Source: Haladaptatus pallidirubidus (GTDB lineage Archaea > Halobacteriota > Halobacteria > Halobacteriales > Haladaptataceae). Taken from it: a stretch of DNA of 64,000 bases. Below the pieces are notes generated by a model, which searched no databases, had not been told where the DNA came from, and was given only the letters and a program-made list of their open reading frames with translations. Positions 60,179 to 64,000 of the stretch are shown here, in pieces. Both the position numbers and the translations under genes were made by a program. Position 1 is the first letter of the stretch. Each line of letters begins with the position of its first letter. The stretch spans positions 1,488,001-1,552,000 of the forward strand of contig NZ_CP085301.1 in NCBI RefSeq assembly GCF_020700235.1, given 5' to 3'.

Positions 60179-60337
60179 ATGACAAAGGAAGGGTGTGTTG
60201 AGTGGAGGTGCATACGATGTAGCGAACCATTCGATGCACCGGATGCACAGACGGCTACGTGCCCCTACTGTGGAACCATGTTGAAGATCCCTGACGATGC
60301 GTGGGAGTACTACCGATCGGATGAAAATGAAGAATAG
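60179..60337 (+). CDS. 52-residue zinc-ribbon protein
   Basis: Starts MTKEGCVEWRCIRCSEPFDA, then ATCPYCGTMLKIPDDAWEYY and an acidic end. CIRC and CPYC pairs spaced by 17 residues form a zinc ribbon. No neighbour suggests a role. Gene-like codon use and the intact metal site favour reality. Confidence 0.6.
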   Translation: MTKEGCVEWRCIRCSEPFDAPDAQTATCPYCGTMLKIPDDAWEYYRSDENEE

Positions 60338-60429
60338 AACAAGCAGATTCATCGCGGTCTCTCTCAAGAGATGAGTATACAGCCCTGGATCAACTCGTTC
60401 GCATCGAAACGAATTCAAGAATGATTGTT

Positions 60430-60560
60430 CTACCGAGGATCGACCGACAGCTGAACTGCCATCTCGTTTTTTACATTGTCGGACACTGGACATCGTTCCT
60501 CGACTCGCTGCGCTCCTGCTTCGACCGTTTCTATATCAAAACAAACAACACTGTGAGACC
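60430..60560 (-). pseudogene. OsmC-like C-terminal fragment
   Basis: The minus strand reads FDIETVEAGAQRVEERCPVS followed by DNVKNEMAVQLSVDPR and a stop. EERCPVSDNV is the second-Cys region of OsmC/Ohr-family proteins. The first two thirds of such a protein are missing. It is not the same segment as at 34738, so these are separate remnants. Confidence 0.45.
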
Positions 60561-60566
60561 CATCTT

Positions 60567-60821
60567 CTATTCTTGCCGGTTTAACTGATTTAATATGTCG
60601 TCTCGGACTTCATCTGCAGAGTTGTACGTTTTCTCGTCGGCTGAACCAAGCACTTCTTCGATGGATTGTGTGCCGTCGACTGATTCGACCTCATAGTCGC
60701 CAAATGCGGAAACTAACTCATCTCCTGTTAGTGGATAGTCCTGTTCTTCGAGGGCCTGATCGAACTCACCGAGTTCGCCACTTTCTGCTCGGTCTTCAAC
60801 CGAAGGTCGATCATCACTCAT
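60567..60821 (-). CDS. DUF5789-like small acidic protein
   Basis: 84 residues from the ATG at 60819-60821: SVEDRAESGELGEFDQALEE, QDYPLTGDELVSAFGDYEVE, GTQSIEEVLGSADEKTYNSA, then EVRDDILNQLNRQE. Typical of the haloarchaeal DUF5789 family, with unknown function. It is divergent from sufB, 154 bases away. Confidence 0.75.
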   Translation of the reverse strand: MSDDRPSVEDRAESGELGEFDQALEEQDYPLTGDELVSAFGDYEVESVDGTQSIEEVLGSADEKTYNSADEVRDDILNQLNRQE

Positions 60822-60975
60822 AAGAACGTAGTAGATCGCGAGCCAGAATAAAATATTGGCTAATTGGTCAAATGAAGACAGAAGGGAACAGATTCTCGTT
60901 GATCCCAACATACACTCGCTATCTATCGTTAACGTACCCACCAGCCTCATCAGGCTAGAGCACTCACTTTTAAAT

Positions 60976-62406
60976 ATGAGTTCAGATCAGGATCACTTGC
61001 GTAACACAGATACAGAAGAACGATTCGGATTCAAAAAAGAACAGCAGGCTGCAGTCACATCCGGCAAGGGTCTGACTGAAAAAGTCGTCCGCCTCATCAG
61101 CGAGGACAAGGACGAACCGGAATGGATGCTCCAGCGGCGTCTCCGTGCACTGGAACACTACCAGAACATGCCCCTCCCGACGGACTGGCCCGGTCAGCCA
61201 GACCTCACAGAACTTGATGTCGAAGAGATTATTCCCTATATTCGCCCAGACGTCGACAAGCGTGAAGGGGCGGACAGCTGGGACGACCTGCCGGACGACA
61301 TCAAGGACACGTTCGAGAAGCTGGGGATTCCGGAAGCGGAGCGCAAGGCGCTTTCCGGCGTCGGTGCCCAGTACGAGTCCGAGGTCGTCTACCAGAACAT
61401 GCAGGAGCAGTGGGAGGAAAAGGGCGTTGTCTTCTGCAACATGGATGAAGCCGTCCAAGAGCATGAGAACCTTGTCAAGGAGTACTTCATGACGAAGTGC
61501 GTGCCGCCGAGCGACAACAAGTTCGCGGCGCTCCACGGTGCGGTCTGGTCGGGCGGCTCGTTCGTTTACGTCCCCGAGGACGTGACGGTGCAGATGCCCG
61601 TTCAGGCGTACTTCCGCATGAACTCCGAGGGGATGGGGCAGTTCGAGCACACGCTCATCATTGCCGAGGAAGGCTCCGAAGTCCATTATATCGAGGGCTG
61701 TTCCGCACCGAAGTACGGCAGCCACAACCTCCACTCCGGCGGCGTCGAAGTGTTTGTGGACGAAGACGCTCACGTCCAGTATTCGACCGTGCAGAACTGG
61801 TCGAAGAACACCTTCAACCTGAACACCAAGCGCGCCATCGTCGAAGCCGGTGGCCGAATGGAGTGGGTGTCTGGTAGCATGGGATCGAAGGCAACGATGC
61901 TCTACCCGTGTTCAATCCTGAAGGGTCGCGGCGCGAGCGCCAACCACATCTCTATTGCGTTCGCTGGCAAGGGACAGAACATTGACACTGGCGCGAAGGT
62001 GTACCACAACGCGCCCCGCACCAACTCCACCATCGAGTCGAAATCCATCAGCAAGGACGGCGGTCGCACGAACTACCGCGGCCTCGTCCACATCAGCGAC
62101 GGCGCGGTGGATTCGAGTACGTCCGTCGAGTGCGACGCGCTGATGTTCGACAACGAATCCACGTCGGACACCATGCCGTACATGGAAATCAACGAAGACC
62201 GCGTGGACGTCGCCCACGAGGCAACGGTCGGTAAAATCGGCGACGAGGACGTGTTCTACCTCCAAAGCCGCGGATTGGACGACGACGACGCGAAACAGAT
62301 GATCGTGAGCGGGTTCATCGAACCCATCACGGAAGAGCTTCCAATCGAGTACGCGGTCGAACTCAACCGCCTCATCGAACTCGAAATGGAGGGCAGCCTT
62401 GGCTAA
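60976..62406 (+). CDS. sufB: Fe-S cluster assembly protein SufB (orphan copy)
   Basis: 476 residues from the ATG at 60976, full length. Typical blocks: VVFCNMDEAVQEHENLVKEY, KFAALHGAVWSGGSFVYVPE, VHYIEGCSAPKYGSHNLHSG and SISKDGGRTNYRGLVHISDG, ending in ATVGKIGDEDVFYLQSRGLD. SufB is the scaffold of the SufBCD complex. Here no sufC or sufD is beside it, and haloarchaea normally keep them together. Its body is clearly GC-richer than its surroundings, so it looks like a duplicated or transplanted core gene. A TATA-like TTTTAAATATG touches the start. Confidence 0.9.
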   Translation: MSSDQDHLRNTDTEERFGFKKEQQAAVTSGKGLTEKVVRLISEDKDEPEWMLQRRLRALEHYQNMPLPTDWPGQPDLTELDVEEIIPYIRPDVDKREGADSWDDLPDDIKDTFEKLGIPEAERKALSGVGAQYESEVVYQNMQEQWEEKGVVFCNMDEAVQEHENLVKEYFMTKCVPPSDNKFAALHGAVWSGGSFVYVPEDVTVQMPVQAYFRMNSEGMGQFEHTLIIAEEGSEVHYIEGCSAPKYGSHNLHSGGVEVFVDEDAHVQYSTVQNWSKNTFNLNTKRAIVEAGGRMEWVSGSMGSKATMLYPCSILKGRGASANHISIAFAGKGQNIDTGAKVYHNAPRTNSTIESKSISKDGGRTNYRGLVHISDGAVDSSTSVECDALMFDNESTSDTMPYMEINEDRVDVAHEATVGKIGDEDVFYLQSRGLDDDDAKQMIVSGFIEPITEELPIEYAVELNRLIELEMEGSLG

Positions 62407-62565
62407 TCTTTTTAAGATCAGGATTAGAGTGGATCATTGTATTGGTCGGCCGGATCCTGTTGCTCATCGACAGCTTGCGTAAACAGATTTTCATCCAACT
62501 CCTCTTCGCACAGTATCGCCCGAACATTACCACTGTTAGTACCGTACGTCGTCTATCTATTCCTT

Positions 62566-62850
62566 TTATTCCTCTGGAAGAGCGTTAGCAAGTGCTGTCT
62601 CTCCTCCGACAATTGGCACTGGAATGGTGATCTTTTTGACATCAACAGAGATAACAGTGTCACCTGTACTATCTGGCGGTCGTTTAGTGAAGTAATGGTC
62701 GCTAGATAGTACAACAATTCCGATGCGGTGGCCAGGTTGGAAAACATAATCATCGGGTTGGAGATTGAAATTGATCCAGTATGGTGTGCCGGGATGAATC
62801 ACAAAAGTGGTTCTGAGCGACTTACGATTCTGTGGGTCTACCCAGCCCCA
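62566..62850 (-). pseudogene. X-Pro dipeptidyl-peptidase (CocE/NonD) C-terminal remnant
   Basis: The frame reads GWVDPQNRKSLRTT, NFNLQPDDYVFQPGHRIGIV, VLSSDHYFTKRPPDSTGDTV and ITIPVPIVGGETAL. This is the jelly-roll C-terminal domain of the CocE/X-Pro dipeptidyl-peptidase family, including the usual GWxDPxNR start. The catalytic alpha/beta hydrolase domain (about 400 residues) is missing. Upstream codons of the open frame are antisense to the AIM24 gene. Confidence 0.7.
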
Positions 62851-62893
62851 ATTGATATTATAATTAGAGAGGAAAATTATCCTCACTTTTGTA

Positions 62894-63556
62894 TTATTGC
62901 TCAGGCTGCAGTTCTTCGTACGGCTGAATGATGACGAATCCACCCTCCTCGGCGAAGTGAAGCTGATACGTTTCTCCAGAGGAGCGTCCAAGGAAACTCT
63001 TGAGATTGAGGTCTCGCTTCGAGGTGGGTGACACATTACTACTCCAAGCGACAGTCGCATTGGGGTCCGTACTCACAGGTGTCGGAATAACAAGCGGTTT
63101 TCCATGGGTGGTGATAGCCACATGTCCTGGTCCCTCAAGAAACACATTGAACAACCCACCTGTAGAGGCACCAGCAATACTTTTCATCATCTTAATATCC
63201 CAACTAACACTCTCATCAAAAGCCAGTACATCGTTCCCATTGACGCTGATTTCGTCTTCCTCATTTAGTTCCAGAATTTGTACCTCTTTGCCCTGGTCAG
63301 CTAAGTACAGATGCCCCGTCCCTGTGGCTTGCATCATTAGGCCTCCCTCACCAGTGGCTTTCTTCTTCAACATGCCTTTCAGCCCACCGGTTGATTTCCG
63401 TTCGAATGAGATGTCACCAGTATAACCCACCATGGTTCCTGCTTTTGCCATGATGCTCCCGTCCATCGATACATCGAGCAGCTTTGAATTCTCTAGTTCG
63501 AAGGTTTTTCCCTGGTCTTGCGGTGCATGAGTGTTGACAAATTCATTGAGATTCAT
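62894..63556 (-). CDS. AIM24 (TIGR00266) family protein
   Basis: 220 residues. Family features: LLDVSMDGSIMAKAGTMVGY, ISFERKSTGGLKGMLKKKAT, GEGGLMMQATGTGHLYLADQ and VLAFDESVSWDIKMMKSIAG, then GGLFNVFLEGPGHVAITTHG. These beta-solenoid/TRAP-like proteins are widespread in bacteria and archaea, and in yeast mitochondria support membrane organisation; the archaeal role is unknown. The gene is AT-rich compared with core haloarchaeal genes, a sign of transfer. Confidence 0.8.
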   Translation of the reverse strand: MNLNEFVNTHAPQDQGKTFELENSKLLDVSMDGSIMAKAGTMVGYTGDISFERKSTGGLKGMLKKKATGEGGLMMQATGTGHLYLADQGKEVQILELNEEDEISVNGNDVLAFDESVSWDIKMMKSIAGASTGGLFNVFLEGPGHVAITTHGKPLVIPTPVSTDPNATVAWSSNVSPTSKRDLNLKSFLGRSSGETYQLHFAEEGGFVIIQPYEELQPEQ

Positions 63557-63768
63557 TGGTTTCCTCTGAACCGCATTTCATACGGCTCTGTATAAAGAAG
63601 GTTCTCAAAGACAATATAATTATAGCCTACTGTATTTGATAAATCATCAACAGATAGAAAGTATGATCACAGAAAATATTTATGTCTACTAACTTCGACT
63701 GCTGTGCATTTCCGTCAGTGTCAGTGACTCCCCGAGTGACATCGTACAAGTAGAAACTGAAAGCGGTC

Positions 63769-64000
63769 TTACTTCACTGGAAACCGAAGTAGCGCTCCAA
63801 CACCACTGAAGGCATTCACGAACTGCGATCCACGTTCGGTATCACTGGCGATCACATAATCGTCACCACCTTGCTGTTCCACAGATGTTTCAAGATCTTT
63901 CCGCTGATTTCGTGGCACTGTCGATGCAATGAGGACTGTATCGACCGCTCCGAACCTGATCGCTTGCTCTACCTCCTCAATACTATACGCAACCAGATCG
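63769..64000 (-). CDS. eRF1/Pelota/Vms1-family protein, C-terminal part
   Basis: 77 codons are visible; the gene enters from the right edge. The sequence AYSIEEVEQAIRFGAVDTVL, IASTVPRNQRKDLETSVEQQ and SDTERGSQFVNAFSGVGALL is the L7Ae-like third domain of the eRF1/Pelota superfamily. GVGALLRF near the end is closest, as recalled, to the archaeal Vms1-like/baeRF branch, which cleaves peptidyl-tRNA on stalled ribosomes. Pelota or aRF1 itself cannot be excluded from this part. The 212 bases before it (63557-63768) hold no gene. Confidence 0.6.
   Translation of the reverse strand, partial: DLVAYSIEEVEQAIRFGAVDTVLIASTVPRNQRKDLETSVEQQGGDDYVIASDTERGSQFVNAFSGVGALLRFPVK

Noticed and set aside
1..64000. 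tRNA or rRNA gene as integration site
   Set aside because: No clover-leaf-like segment with a recognisable T-loop or anticodon arm was found by eye, including at the island edges near 34.7 and 58.2 kb. A tRNA search program would be decisive.

Overview
The window is from a haloarchaeon (class Halobacteria). The proteins are strongly acidic. Genes sit behind AT-rich TATA-like boxes with short or no leaders. Many families are typical of haloarchaea: the HalOD1 output domain, Bat-type HTH_10 regulators, DUF5518, DUF5789, ArdC-like and SWIM zinc-finger plasmid genes. The genus cannot be fixed from the window; Haladaptatus or a relative is a guess. No rRNA, tRNA, CRISPR array or intact transposase was recognised.

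1-24 kb is GC-rich and chromosome-like. It starts with a truncated proteasome-like Ntn hydrolase, an MFS exporter, a FilR1-type regulator, two PH-domain membrane proteins, a broken subtilase, a Bat-like regulator, a truncated haemoglobin, a polysaccharide deacetylase and an asparaginase. From 9.8 to 23.9 kb follows a catabolic cluster. It holds a DoeA-like ectoine hydrolase, an M20 amidohydrolase overlapping a threonine ammonia-lyase, a FAD/Fe-S oxidase with a D-2-hydroxyacid dehydrogenase, two class III aminotransferases (one of the diaminobutyrate type, followed by RidA) and a BCCT transporter. The inferred job is uptake and breakdown of ectoine or hydroxyectoine. An 8-base element, TACACAAA, recurs at four promoters of the cluster.

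24-35 kb is mixed. It has an HpcH/HpaI aldolase, a monooxygenase-fold protein, an epoxide hydrolase, a Bat-like regulator, a methyltransferase, and an acetoin-dehydrogenase-type locus (E1alpha, E1beta and AcoX on the minus strand, convergent with an E2 that has three E1/E3-binding-like segments). Remnants of accessory, OsmC-like and other genes lie at its edges.

35-58 kb is AT-richer accessory DNA. The same backbone occurs twice in the same orientation, at 35.4-46.5 kb and 52.1-56.9 kb: a 78-residue protein, an ArdC-like antirestriction protein, a 163-residue protein, a SWIM protein and a pair of tiny zinc-ribbon genes. Different cargo sits in the two copies: MFS transporter, tungsten oxidoreductase with MoaD, MNT-HEPN and VapBC in the first; an HTH protein with a 147-residue partner in the second. 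Six backbone genes share a GC-rich inverted repeat just upstream. Between the copies lie an orphan E1alpha, a DUF3100 membrane pair, an M20 peptidase and a divergent serine hydroxymethyltransferase paralogue whose active-site residues are altered. A third SWIM gene with a divergent HTH gene and a clear operator follows at 57.4-58.2 kb.

58-64 kb has small zinc-ribbon and membrane proteins, an SRPBCC protein, an orphan GC-rich sufB, gene remnants, an AIM24-family protein and the end of an eRF1/Pelota/Vms1-family gene.
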